DNA of 21,751 bases from a virus. The stretch lies in the IMG/VR virus record IMGVR_UViG_3300049811_000337, positions 1-21,751 of that record; one strand, written 5' to 3'. Below, in pieces: positions 1 to 7,145 of the stretch; the first letter of the stretch is position 1; every line of letters starts with the position of its first letter. The notes beneath the pieces were generated by a model. That model was not told the DNA's origin and searched no databases. It saw only the letters and a list, made by a program, of their open reading frames with translations. The position numbers and the translations under genes are program-made.

Positions 1-1
1 G

Positions 2-1555
2 CAAGAGCAGCTCGCCGAGGAGCGCCTCAAGGTCAGCGTGCAGCGCGCGGTGCAGCTGGAGCTGGCCAAGCGCGAGCTGGCGCGGCGCAAGCTGATCCAC
101 TACACGCTGCGCAACCTGCCGCACTACGACGCGGGCTGGGTGCACATCGAGATCGCCGAGAAGCTGGAGAAGTTCCGGCAGGACGTGATCGACGGCAAGA
201 GCCCGCGGCTCGCGCTGTTCATGCCGCCGCGCTCGGGCAAGACCGAGCTGATCCGCCAGTTCGTGAGCCAGACCCTCGGCCAGTACCCGTGGATGGAGTT
301 CATCTGCTGCTCCTACGGCGCGCAGCTGCAGGAGGAGAACTCGGGCAAGATCCAGGACGCCATTCGCTCCGAGGAGTGGAAGGCGCTGTTCCCGAACATC
401 GTCATCGACAAGAAGCGCGAGGCGGTGTCGGACTGGAAGCTGGCCAAGCACGGCGGCGGCGTGCTGGCCGTGGGCGTCGGCGGCGCCATCACCGGCCGCG
501 GCGCCAACATCCTGCTGATCGACGACCCGGTGAAGAACCGCGAGGAGGCCGACTCCGAGGTCACCCGCGCCGCCACGTGGAACTGGTACACCTCGACCGC
601 CTACACCCGGCTCATGCCCGGCGCGGGCGTGCTGGTGATCCAGACCCGCTGGCACGACGACGACCTGTCGGGCCGCATCCTCGCGCAGCAGGCCGAGGCC
701 GCCAAGATCGAGCGCGACACCGGCCAGTGGCCGGAGGACGTCGACCGCTGGACGGTCATCGAGTACCCGGCCATCGCCACGCAGGACGAGGCGCACCGCG
801 CCGTGGGCGAGGCGCTGCACCCGACGCGCTTCCCGCTGCAGGCGCTCGCCAAGATCCGCCGCACCATCGGCCCGCGCGACTGGGCCGCGCTCTACCAGCA
901 GAACCCGGTGGCCGACGAGGGCGCGTACTTCCGCAAGGAGATGCCGCGCTACTACGACCAGTTCCCGGAGCACCTGTCGTTCTACGCGGCGGCCGACCTG
1001 GCCATCTCGAAGAAGGAGAGCGCCGACTACAGCGTGATCGTCGTGGTGGGCATCGACCCGCTGGACAACATGTACGTGGTCGACCTGCTGCGCGGCCGCT
1101 GGGACTCCAACGAGATCATCGACCGCCTGATCGCGACCTACCGGCGCTGGAAGCCGAAGTCGTTCGGCATCGAGGCGGGCCAGATCGAGAAGGCCATCGG
1201 GCCGTTCCTGCAGAAGCGCATCGCCGAGGAGAAGCTCTACGGCATGTACGTCGAGCCGCTGCCGCCGGGCAAGCGCGACAAGGAGCTGCGGGCCCGCCCG
1301 CTGCAGGGCCGCATGGCGCAGGGGAAAGTGCACTTCCCGCGCGAGGCGCCGTGGCTCGAAGGACTGTTGCACGAACTGCTGCGTTTCCCAAGCGGCATTC
1401 ACGACGACCAAGTCGACGCACTGGCATGGATCGGCCAGATGCTCGACGTCCTCCGCTGTGCGGAGGTTCCCGTAGCCAAGCCCCGGGCTTCATGGAAGGA
1501 CCGGCTCAATCAATTCGTCAAAGGCGGGGTCGAGTACGACCCGATGGCGGCATAA
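2..1555 (+). CDS. terL: Phage terminase large subunit (5' end outside window)
   Basis: ATP-driven DNA packaging motor and headful/cos nuclease that docks on the portal. The frame is open to the left edge (from base 2), so the true start is probably upstream; a GTG at 38 is the first start codon inside the window, and residue numbers here count from it. The ATPase half shows a Walker A-type P-loop MPPRSGKT (62-69) and a Walker B strand ILLIDD ending at D162-D163, followed by the family motif WHDDDLSGRIL from residue 205. The C-terminal RNase H-fold nuclease half has a first acidic site in AADLAIS (D320) and the late HDDQVDAL motif (H455, D456, D457, D460). This is the arrangement of the terminase family with the uncharacterised phage C-terminal domain. 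It ends with TAA directly against the portal ATG. Codon use becomes less G/C-restricted after about base 1320. Identification is very secure; the 5' boundary is not. Confidence 0.95.
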   Translation, partial: QEQLAEERLKVSVQRAVQLELAKRELARRKLIHYTLRNLPHYDAGWVHIEIAEKLEKFRQDVIDGKSPRLALFMPPRSGKTELIRQFVSQTLGQYPWMEFICCSYGAQLQEENSGKIQDAIRSEEWKALFPNIVIDKKREAVSDWKLAKHGGGVLAVGVGGAITGRGANILLIDDPVKNREEADSEVTRAATWNWYTSTAYTRLMPGAGVLVIQTRWHDDDLSGRILAQQAEAAKIERDTGQWPEDVDRWTVIEYPAIATQDEAHRAVGEALHPTRFPLQALAKIRRTIGPRDWAALYQQNPVADEGAYFRKEMPRYYDQFPEHLSFYAAADLAISKKESADYSVIVVVGIDPLDNMYVVDLLRGRWDSNEIIDRLIATYRRWKPKSFGIEAGQIEKAIGPFLQKRIAEEKLYGMYVEPLPPGKRDKELRARPLQGRMAQGKVHFPREAPWLEGLLHELLRFPSGIHDDQVDALAWIGQMLDVLRCAEVPVAKPRASWKDRLNQFVKGGVEYDPMAA

Positions 1556-4057
1556 ATGGCAACCAAGAAGACAGTGGCGTCGGCGAAGGCCGAAGCGGAC
1601 AGCACCAAGAACGCACTGGCCAATCGCAACGCGTACCTGCGCGCTCGCGACAACGGGCACAAGGACTACTTGAAGCGCGCGTCGCGCTTCAACCAGTACT
1701 ACCTCGGCGAGCAGTGGGACGAGAGCACGCTCGCCAAGCTGCGCGTCGGCAACCGCCCGGCACACACCATCAACCTGATCCTCTCGACGGTCAACGCCGT
1801 GATGGGCGAGTACCTGTCGAAGCGGCAGGAGATCACGCTCAAGCCGGTGTCGGGCAACGCCACGCCGAAGACGGCCGACCTGCTGGCGCGCCAGCTCGAC
1901 CAGATCCAGGAAAACAACAAGTCGAAGTGGAACGAGGCGACCGTCGTGCTCGACGGCCTCGTGGAGGAGCGCGGCTACTTCGACATCCGCATGAGCTACG
2001 ACGACAACATCAAGGGCGAGGTCCGCGAGACGGTACTCGATCCCCGTGATGTGATGCTCGACCCGGGCGCGAAGGAGTACGACCCGAGCACCTGGAACGA
2101 GGTGATCGTGTCGCGCTGGTGGACCATCGACGAGGTCGAGGCCGTCTACGGGCAGGCCAAGGCCGACAAGCTGCGGCGCATGCCGAAGTCGGGCAGCGCC
2201 TACGGCGCCGACGACATCGAGTTCGAGACGGACACTTTCGCGCAGGACAAGGGCAAGTACCTCGACGGCGAACCGATGGGCCACTCGTCCGACGACGACG
2301 GCTACGGCGAGGTGCGCCGCGTGCGCGTCATCGACCGCCAGTTCTGGAAGCTCGGCGACGCGTACTGCTTCGTCGACCCGGTGTTCGGCGACGAGCGCGA
2401 CGTGCCACGCAGCTGGGACGAGACGGCCCGCGATGCGTTCGCCCAGCAGTGGGGCCTGATCATCTACCGCAAGGTCAAGCGCATGGTGCGCTGGTGCGTC
2501 AGCGCCGCCGACGTGGAGCTGTTCTACGACTGGTCGCCCTACGACCGGTTCACGGTGATCCCGTACTTCCCGTACTTCCGCCGTGGACGACCGATTGGCC
2601 TCGTGACCAACCTCGTCGGGCCGCAGGATTTGCTGAACAAGACCGCGTCGCAGGAGCTGCACGTGGTCAACACCTCGGCCAACTCGGGCTGGATCTTCGA
2701 GTCCGGCTCGCTGGTCAACATGACCCGCGAGGAGCTGGGCGCGGTTGGTGCCCAGACGGGCCTGGTGCTGGAGTTCGCGCGCGGCTCGACGCCGCCCGAG
2801 AAGATCCAGCCCAACCAGATCCCCTCCGGCCTCGACCGCATGACGGACAAGGCCGGCCAGTGGTTCCGCATGATCTCCGGCGTCAGCGACTCGTTCCTCG
2901 GCCAGCCCGGGCGCGAGATCTCCGGCGTGGCGCTCGACGCCAAGAACCAGGGCGTGCAGGTGCAGCTGGAGGTCGTGTTCGACAACCTGGCCAAGACGCG
3001 CCAGTTGCGCGCCGAGGCGATGCTGGCGCTGGTGCAGCGCTTCTACACCGAGGAGCGCACGCTGCGCCTCGTGAGCCGCGACATCGACGGCGACGAGGAG
3101 CACGAGGAAGTGCTGCTCAACCAGTACCTCGAAGCGGCCGACGAGATCGTCAACGACCTGACCATCGGCGAGTACAAGATCGTCGTGTCCTCGATCCCGG
3201 TGCGCGACACGCAGGACGAGTCGACGTTCGCGCAGCTGATGCAGCTCAAGGAAGCTGGCGTGCTGATCCCGGACTTCGCGGTGCTCGAAGCCACCAACCT
3301 GTCGATCAAGGACGAGCTGGTCCAGTACGCGAAGAAAATGGCCGGCATGCTCGAACCGACGCCGGAGGAACTCGCCAAGCAGCAGATGCTGGAGGAGATC
3401 CAGATGCGCGCGATGCTGGCCGAGGCGGCCGAGAAGGAGTCGAAGGCCCAGCTCAACGCCGCGAACATCCAGCTGCTCATGGCCAAGGCGCAGTCCGAGG
3501 GCCAGAAGATCCCGGCCGAGATGGAGAAGATGGGCGCCCAGCTGCGCGTCGAGATGGAGCGCATGGCGCTGGAAGCGCAGATGCACCGCGAGGACCTGCA
3601 GAACCGCTACCAGATCTCCAAGGAGAAGAACGCCATGGGCCTGCAGACCGCGCAGGTCAATGCCATGGTCGCCCGCGTCGAGGAAGCGGCCGCCGAGCGC
3701 AAGGACCAGCGCGCCACCCTGAGCAAGGCCGGCGAGCTCAGCCTGCGCAGCCGCGAGATCGACGCGCAGCAGGTGATGCAGCAGAAGCAGCTGGCGCACG
3801 ACCGTCGCCAGGCCGACATCGAGAACGCCATGCGCGCGAAGGAGATGGAGCACGAGCGCCAGATGAGCGAGCGTGAGTTCCAGCTCAAGCAGAAGGAGAA
3901 CGAGCAGAAGCTCGCGCTCGCCAAGAAGCAGGGCGAGCAGAAGCTGCAGCTGCAGAAACAGCAGGGGCAGCAGCAGATGAAGATCGCCAAGCAGACCGCC
4001 ACCGCCACCGCCAAGGCCAAGACGGCCAAGGCAAAACCCACCGCCAAAAGGAAGTGA
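1556..4057 (+). CDS. P22-like portal protein with extended C-terminal coiled coil
   Basis: Forms the dodecameric ring at the capsid vertex through which DNA enters and leaves; partner of the terminase and of the neck proteins. The first ~590 of 833 residues match the P22-type portal pattern: FNQYYLGEQW from residue 45, NRPAHTINLILSTVNAV, LDPRDVMLDPGAKEYDPSTW, and FRRGRPIGLVTNLVGPQD followed by LLNKTASQELHVVNTSAN, a region typical of the family. From about residue 600 to the end there is a nearly uninterrupted helical, Gln/Lys/Glu-rich stretch of ~235 residues, the equivalent of the P22 portal barrel but longer. It ends in a Lys/Ala/Thr-rich tail (KAKTAKAKPTAKRK). The ATG follows the terminase TAA with no gap and no clear Shine-Dalgarno, which suggests translational coupling. 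Length is above that of P22 portal (725 residues). Assignment is by recognition of family motifs. Confidence 0.93.
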   Translation: MATKKTVASAKAEADSTKNALANRNAYLRARDNGHKDYLKRASRFNQYYLGEQWDESTLAKLRVGNRPAHTINLILSTVNAVMGEYLSKRQEITLKPVSGNATPKTADLLARQLDQIQENNKSKWNEATVVLDGLVEERGYFDIRMSYDDNIKGEVRETVLDPRDVMLDPGAKEYDPSTWNEVIVSRWWTIDEVEAVYGQAKADKLRRMPKSGSAYGADDIEFETDTFAQDKGKYLDGEPMGHSSDDDGYGEVRRVRVIDRQFWKLGDAYCFVDPVFGDERDVPRSWDETARDAFAQQWGLIIYRKVKRMVRWCVSAADVELFYDWSPYDRFTVIPYFPYFRRGRPIGLVTNLVGPQDLLNKTASQELHVVNTSANSGWIFESGSLVNMTREELGAVGAQTGLVLEFARGSTPPEKIQPNQIPSGLDRMTDKAGQWFRMISGVSDSFLGQPGREISGVALDAKNQGVQVQLEVVFDNLAKTRQLRAEAMLALVQRFYTEERTLRLVSRDIDGDEEHEEVLLNQYLEAADEIVNDLTIGEYKIVVSSIPVRDTQDESTFAQLMQLKEAGVLIPDFAVLEATNLSIKDELVQYAKKMAGMLEPTPEELAKQQMLEEIQMRAMLAEAAEKESKAQLNAANIQLLMAKAQSEGQKIPAEMEKMGAQLRVEMERMALEAQMHREDLQNRYQISKEKNAMGLQTAQVNAMVARVEEAAAERKDQRATLSKAGELSLRSREIDAQQVMQQKQLAHDRRQADIENAMRAKEMEHERQMSEREFQLKQKENEQKLALAKKQGEQKLQLQKQQGQQQMKIAKQTATATAKAKTAKAKPTAKRK
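4049..4052 (+). promoter_or_regulatory. Shine-Dalgarno deciding the scaffold gene start
   Basis: AGGA lies seven bases before the ATG at 4060 (4053-4059 between). A GTG at 4054 in the same frame is also possible but would sit only one base after the same AGGA, so the ATG is the better start. The motif lies inside the last codons of the portal gene. Confidence 0.6.
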
Positions 4058-4059
4058 CC

Positions 4060-5148
4060 ATGTCCGTACCTACCGTCGCCGGCGCTGAGCCGAGCAGCGC
4101 CCCGCACATCCCCGAGTCCGCCTTCGGGAAGTCGGAAACGCCCGCACAGGCGCGCGATCCGCTGACCGGCCGCTACATCGACATCCACCTCGGTGCCTCC
4201 GCGCACCCCGACGACGCGCCGATCGACGGCGACCGCGGTGACAGCGTCGAGCCCGAAGCACCCAAGTCCCAAGTCACCGAGCCCGAAGCACCGGAGACTC
4301 CCGAGACCCCCGAGTCCGAAGTCACCGAGCCCGAGGCTGCCAAGCCCGAGGCCGCCAAGGACGAGGCGGCGAAGGACTCGGATACTCAGGACGAAGTGAC
4401 TGAGGAGGCCGAGGAGAAGGACCGCCGCATCCCGAAGAAGCGCTTCAACGAGGTGAACGAGAAGCGCAAGCTGGCAGAGCGCCGGGTGGTCGAGCTGGAG
4501 AAGCGCATCGAGGCGCTGACCAAGGCCGAGGACAGCGCCTACGACGTGGCCGCCAACGAGAAGGCGTACATGGAGATGGTGCTCGACGGCAAGTTCGACG
4601 AGGCCGTCGCCAAGCGCGAGGAGATCGACGCGGCCAAGTCGGCCAAGGCGCTGCGCGCGGCCAAGATCGAGGCGGTCACCGAGACCAAGGTCGAGGTCAT
4701 CAACGCCACGCTGCAGGACATCTCCGACGCGGCCACGGCGGCCTTTGCCGAGCTCGACCCGGAGAGCGACAGCTTCAATGAGGCCATCGTCGACCAGATC
4801 GAGTCGTTCTACGTCGGCTACATGGGCCGCGCCAAGGACCCGCTCAACCCGGTCGAGGCCCTGTCGCGGGCCATCGCCGACGCGGTGAAGCTGCACGACC
4901 TGGATGCCGAGCCCGTGGAAGACGAGGCGCCGGCGAAGAAGTCGCGGCCGCGCACCACGGTGGCCGAGAAGATCGCCAAGGCTAAGCAGCAGCCGCCGGC
5001 CGTGACGAGCAAGGTCGGGCGTGCGGCGGACGACGCCGGTGTGCTGACCGACGTGATCGACGCCGAGCAGATCACGGACAAGGAGCTCGCCAAGATCGAG
5101 CGCGACGACCCGGTTGCCTACGCACGGATGCGCGGCGACATCCTGTGA
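4060..5148 (+). CDS. Probable capsid scaffolding protein
   Basis: A 362-residue, highly charged protein placed between portal and major capsid genes, the usual position of the scaffolding protein that guides procapsid assembly and then leaves. No sequence family is recognised with certainty; the call rests on position and composition. Residues ~64-107 are a low-complexity Pro/Glu/Ala/Lys segment with two VTEPEA repeats and EAAK repeats, likely disordered. A coiled coil follows (about 121-161, with KRFNEVNEKRKLAERRVVEL) and a second helical region (about 177-215, rich in Ala, Lys and Glu). The C-terminal third is also charged (DDAGVLTDVIDAEQITDKEL). The start at ATG 4060 is chosen for its AGGA; the gene would overlap the portal by 3 bases if the GTG at 4054 is used. 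The last four bases overlap the next small gene. It could instead be another internal head protein. Confidence 0.72.
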   Translation: MSVPTVAGAEPSSAPHIPESAFGKSETPAQARDPLTGRYIDIHLGASAHPDDAPIDGDRGDSVEPEAPKSQVTEPEAPETPETPESEVTEPEAAKPEAAKDEAAKDSDTQDEVTEEAEEKDRRIPKKRFNEVNEKRKLAERRVVELEKRIEALTKAEDSAYDVAANEKAYMEMVLDGKFDEAVAKREEIDAAKSAKALRAAKIEAVTETKVEVINATLQDISDAATAAFAELDPESDSFNEAIVDQIESFYVGYMGRAKDPLNPVEALSRAIADAVKLHDLDAEPVEDEAPAKKSRPRTTVAEKIAKAKQQPPAVTSKVGRAADDAGVLTDVIDAEQITDKELAKIERDDPVAYARMRGDIL

Positions 5149-5336
5149 GCAGCACCCGGCGCCGCCGGCGGACGGACGCGCCACCACGGTGGGAGTGCCC
5201 GCTGTGGCTGGCCGTCCTGATGGTGCCGCTGGCGCCGCTGCTGGCTGCCGGGGTCCTCGTGGCGTTCTTCGTCGCGATGATGGTCGTGGGCGTGCGCGAG
5301 CTCGTCGAGCAGGTCGTCGCCGCAGCGCGACGGTAA
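5145..5336 (+). CDS. Small single-pass membrane protein, function unknown
   Basis: A 63-residue protein starting at a GTG that overlaps the scaffold stop codon (GTGA), an arrangement typical of translational coupling; no separate Shine-Dalgarno is visible. The N-terminus is strongly basic (RRRRR at 5-9). Residues ~18-50 form one long hydrophobic stretch containing prolines 28 and 31, enough for one membrane helix or a short hairpin, followed by an amphipathic tail ending AAARR. By the positive-inside rule the N-terminus should be cytoplasmic. A membrane protein between scaffold and capsid genes is unexpected; a holin-like or envelope-associated role is possible but there is no sequence evidence for it. 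The coding call rests on the start/stop overlap and the coherent membrane-protein composition, and could be a chance open frame in GC-rich DNA. Confidence 0.55.
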   Translation: MSSTRRRRRTDAPPRWECPLWLAVLMVPLAPLLAAGVLVAFFVAMMVVGVRELVEQVVAAARR

Positions 5337-5344
5337 AAGCAGCC

Positions 5345-5390
5345 CCGCCGCGACTTGTGGTGTGATTCGACACATCGCAGGTCGCGGCGG
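5345..5390 (+). promoter_or_regulatory. Long hairpin in the leader before the capsid gene
   Basis: CCGCCGCGAC at 5345-5354 pairs perfectly with GTCGCGGCGG at 5381-5390, closing a 26-base loop. Inside it TGTG (5361-5364) pairs with CACA (5371-5374), extendable by a G-C and a G-U pair. There is no U-run after the stem, so it is not a standard intrinsic terminator. It begins nine bases after the stop of the small membrane-protein gene. Possible roles are mRNA processing or stabilisation, or a rho-dependent or weak terminator separating expression of scaffold and capsid. Confidence 0.6.
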
Positions 5391-5505
5391 CATAGCGACA
5401 GAGTTTCGAAGGGACCAGTCACCTCACGACTGACTCGCGGCAAGGCCAGCGGAATCGGCCGATAGGGAAATCGGGAAGCAATCGGGCATCACGCCCACTG
5501 ACTTT
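5391..5505 (+). promoter_or_regulatory. Rest of capsid-gene leader: short repeats and palindromes
   Basis: Part of the longest non-coding stretch of the window (5337-5528). It has a small hairpin CAGTC/GACTG (5416-5420 with 5428-5432), a 10-base palindrome ATCGGCCGAT (5454-5463), and AATCGG three times (5453, 5469, 5480). A promoter driving abundant capsid synthesis would be expected here, but I see no convincing sigma70 -35/-10 pair, so no promoter is assigned. Confidence 0.35.
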
Positions 5506-5521
5506 GGTCCACGGAGGGACC
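5506..5521 (+). promoter_or_regulatory. Capsid-gene ribosome-binding site in a hairpin loop
   Basis: GGTCC (5506-5510) pairs with GGACC (5517-5521), leaving the loop ACGGAG. The Shine-Dalgarno GGAGGG (5513-5518) is therefore mostly in the loop with its last two G's in the stem. The distance from the site to the capsid ATG at 5529 is ten bases. This may present or tune access to the site. Confidence 0.5.
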
Positions 5522-5528
5522 TCGTACC

Positions 5529-6632
5529 ATGGCACTTACCAATTTTGCTGCTCTGACGAACGAGCAGAAGACCATCTGGTCGCGCGACGTGTGGAAGCAT
5601 GCGCGCAACATGTCGTTCATCAACAAGTTCGCTGGCAGCGGCTCGAACGCCGTCGTGCAGCGCATCACCGACCTCACCAAGGACGAGAAGGGCACCCGCG
5701 CCGTAATGACGCTGGTCCTCGACCTCGACGGCGACGGTGTGGCGGGTGACAACACGCTGGAAGGCAACGAAGAGGCCCTGCGGTCGAGCGACTGCGTGAT
5801 CCGCCTGGATCAGCTGCGTCACGCGAACCGCCACAAGGGTCGCCTCGCCGACCAGAAGAGCGTGGTCAACTTCCGCGAGAACAGCCGCGACGTGCTGGCC
5901 TACTGGCTGGCCGACCGCATCGACCAGCTCGCGTTCCTCACGCTCTCGGGCGTGTCGTACGCGTTCAAGCCGGACGGTTCGACTCGCACGGGCTCGGCGC
6001 TGACCAGCCTCGAGTTCGCGGCCGACGTGACCGCGGGCACCAGCAACCGCGCGTTCCGCTGGGACAGCGCCACGGGCCTGCAGGCTCAGGCGACCGCGTC
6101 CATCGGCACGGAGGACACGCCGTCCTACGCCGCGCTCGTCGCGCTCAAGGCGAAGGCCAAGACGCTGTACATGCGTGGCCTGCGCGGCCCGGGCAACCAG
6201 GAATACTTCCACGTGTTCCTGCACCCGCTGGCCATGGCCAAGCTCAAGCTCGACACCGACTACAAGACGGCCGTCATCAACGCTGCCCAGCGCAGCGCCA
6301 GCGACAACCCGTTCTTCTCGGGCGAGGGCGTCACGGTCGACGGCCTGATCATCCACGAGTTCCGCTACGTGTACAACACGACCGGCCTCGCGGGTGGCTC
6401 GAAGTGGGGCGGCGGCACGGTGGATGGCTGTCGCGCTCTCTTCCTCGGCGCCCAGGCGCTCGGCATGGCCGACATCGGCTCGCCGTACTGGGTCGAGAAG
6501 GAGTTCGACTACGACAACCAGCCCGGTATCTCGGTGGGCAAGATGTTCGGGTTCAAGAAGCCGGTCTTCCTGAACCAGTACACGGGCCAGGCCGAGGACT
6601 ACGGCGTCATCACCTGCGACTTCGCGATGTAA
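5529..6632 (+). CDS. Major capsid protein, N4-gp56 family
   Basis: Principal shell protein (HK97-type fold known or inferred for the family), 367 residues, of usual length for the N4-gp56 group. The whole N-terminal half shows the familiar pattern: a start of MALTNFAALTNEQKTIWSRD, then FINKFAGSGSNAVVQRIT, the acidic DLDGDGVAGDNTLEGNEEAL segment, QLRHANRHKGRLADQKSVV (from residue 95) and DVLAYWLADRIDQLAF (121-136). The C-terminal half contains the FHVFLHPLAMAKLK strand and a final GMADIGSPYWVEKEFDYDNQ motif, also usual for the family. The start ATG has a GGAGGG site ten bases upstream, held in a hairpin loop. A GC-rich hairpin follows seven bases after the stop. Assignment is secure. Confidence 0.96.
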   Translation: MALTNFAALTNEQKTIWSRDVWKHARNMSFINKFAGSGSNAVVQRITDLTKDEKGTRAVMTLVLDLDGDGVAGDNTLEGNEEALRSSDCVIRLDQLRHANRHKGRLADQKSVVNFRENSRDVLAYWLADRIDQLAFLTLSGVSYAFKPDGSTRTGSALTSLEFAADVTAGTSNRAFRWDSATGLQAQATASIGTEDTPSYAALVALKAKAKTLYMRGLRGPGNQEYFHVFLHPLAMAKLKLDTDYKTAVINAAQRSASDNPFFSGEGVTVDGLIIHEFRYVYNTTGLAGGSKWGGGTVDGCRALFLGAQALGMADIGSPYWVEKEFDYDNQPGISVGKMFGFKKPVFLNQYTGQAEDYGVITCDFAM

Positions 6633-6638
6633 CCGGAC

Positions 6639-6660
6639 GGGGCCCGGGTAGCCGGGCCCC
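6639..6660 (+). terminator. GC-rich hairpin after the capsid gene
   Basis: GGGGCCCGG (6639-6647) and CCGGGCCCC (6652-6660) form a perfect 9-bp stem with a four-base GTAG loop, beginning six bases after the capsid stop. Only two T's follow, so it is a weak or partial terminator, or a 3' stabiliser of the abundant capsid mRNA. Confidence 0.55.
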
Positions 6661-6681
6661 TTCCCAACGAGGGACAAGACA

Positions 6682-7074
6682 ATGCCTTTGACGAAAGAAG
6701 TGGCACGCCAGTATCCGCTGGTTGCCGTCATCAACGTGTCGTACGCCGACATCGCCGCCGGTGCGAACATCGCTGCCGAGCTCCCGCTCGGCGCCGTGAT
6801 CACCAACGGCTCGCTCGTCGTCGACACGGCGTTCAACTCCACGACCAACACGATCTCGGTCGGTGACTCGGCTTCGGCCACGCGCTACAGCGCGGCGGTC
6901 GACGTCAAGACGCTGGCTCGCACGGCACTGACGATCACGGGCTTCAAGGTGACGGAAGCCACCAAGAACCTGCTCCTGACCTACGCCCTGACGGGCGCAG
7001 CGGCTGGGCAGGGCGCGGTGCGCGTCATCATCGAGTACGTGGTCGGCGGCAAGGCCAACGAAGTCCACGGCTGA
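6682..7074 (+). CDS. Putative head decoration / minor capsid protein
   Basis: A 130-residue protein directly after the major capsid gene, the customary place for a capsid decoration or head-fibre-like protein. It has no recognised motif but is rich in Ala, Val, Thr and alternating hydrophobic residues (PLVAVINVSYADI, ELPLGAVITNGSLVV, VRVIIEYVVGG), a composition fitting a compact beta-sandwich. No signal peptide or membrane helix is evident. The ATG is preceded by GAGGG at 6669-6673 with eight bases of spacing. The gene stands alone between two hairpins (6639-6660 and 7090-7131), so its transcript level may be set apart from both neighbours. Function is inferred from position only. Confidence 0.7.
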   Translation: MPLTKEVARQYPLVAVINVSYADIAAGANIAAELPLGAVITNGSLVVDTAFNSTTNTISVGDSASATRYSAAVDVKTLARTALTITGFKVTEATKNLLLTYALTGAAAGQGAVRVIIEYVVGGKANEVHG

Positions 7075-7089
7075 GACCGATCGTGATTT

Positions 7090-7131
7090 GCCCGGTGGGT
7101 TGGGCGACCCCCGCCCACCGGGCTTTTCTTT
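7090..7131 (+). terminator. Intrinsic (rho-independent) terminator
   Basis: GCCCGGTGGG (7090-7099) and CCCACCGGGC (7114-7123) form a perfect 10-bp stem around a 14-base loop, followed at once by TTTTCTTT (7124-7131). This is a canonical intrinsic terminator. It lies 16 bases after the decoration-gene stop and marks the end of the head-gene transcript. Confidence 0.9.
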
Positions 7132-7138
7132 AGGAGGG
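7132..7138 (+). promoter_or_regulatory. Strong Shine-Dalgarno touching the terminator T-run
   Basis: AGGAGGG begins at the base after the terminator T-run and is seven bases from the ATG at 7146. The site is on messages that read through the terminator; no room exists for a new promoter between terminator and start codon. Confidence 0.7.
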
Positions 7139-7145
7139 CCCCGCC

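Noticed and set aside
289-2049. Long + strand frame across terminase and portal
   Set aside because: Arg/Gly/Pro/Ala-rich out-of-frame translation of two secure genes.
1490-3853. Long open frame on the - strand opposite the portal gene (787 codons)
   Set aside because: Antisense to a secure gene; Leu/His/Arg/Asp-rich composition with no family motif is the usual by-product of GC-rich codon bias.
38-4057. Terminase-portal readthrough fusion
   Set aside because: The two are in frame across a TAA-ATG junction, but they act as separate proteins in all tailed phages; coupling by reinitiation explains the layout.
3607-5373. Long - strand frame over portal end and scaffold
   Set aside because: Low-complexity Leu/Gly-rich shadow of the scaffold repeats; crosses several real gene boundaries.
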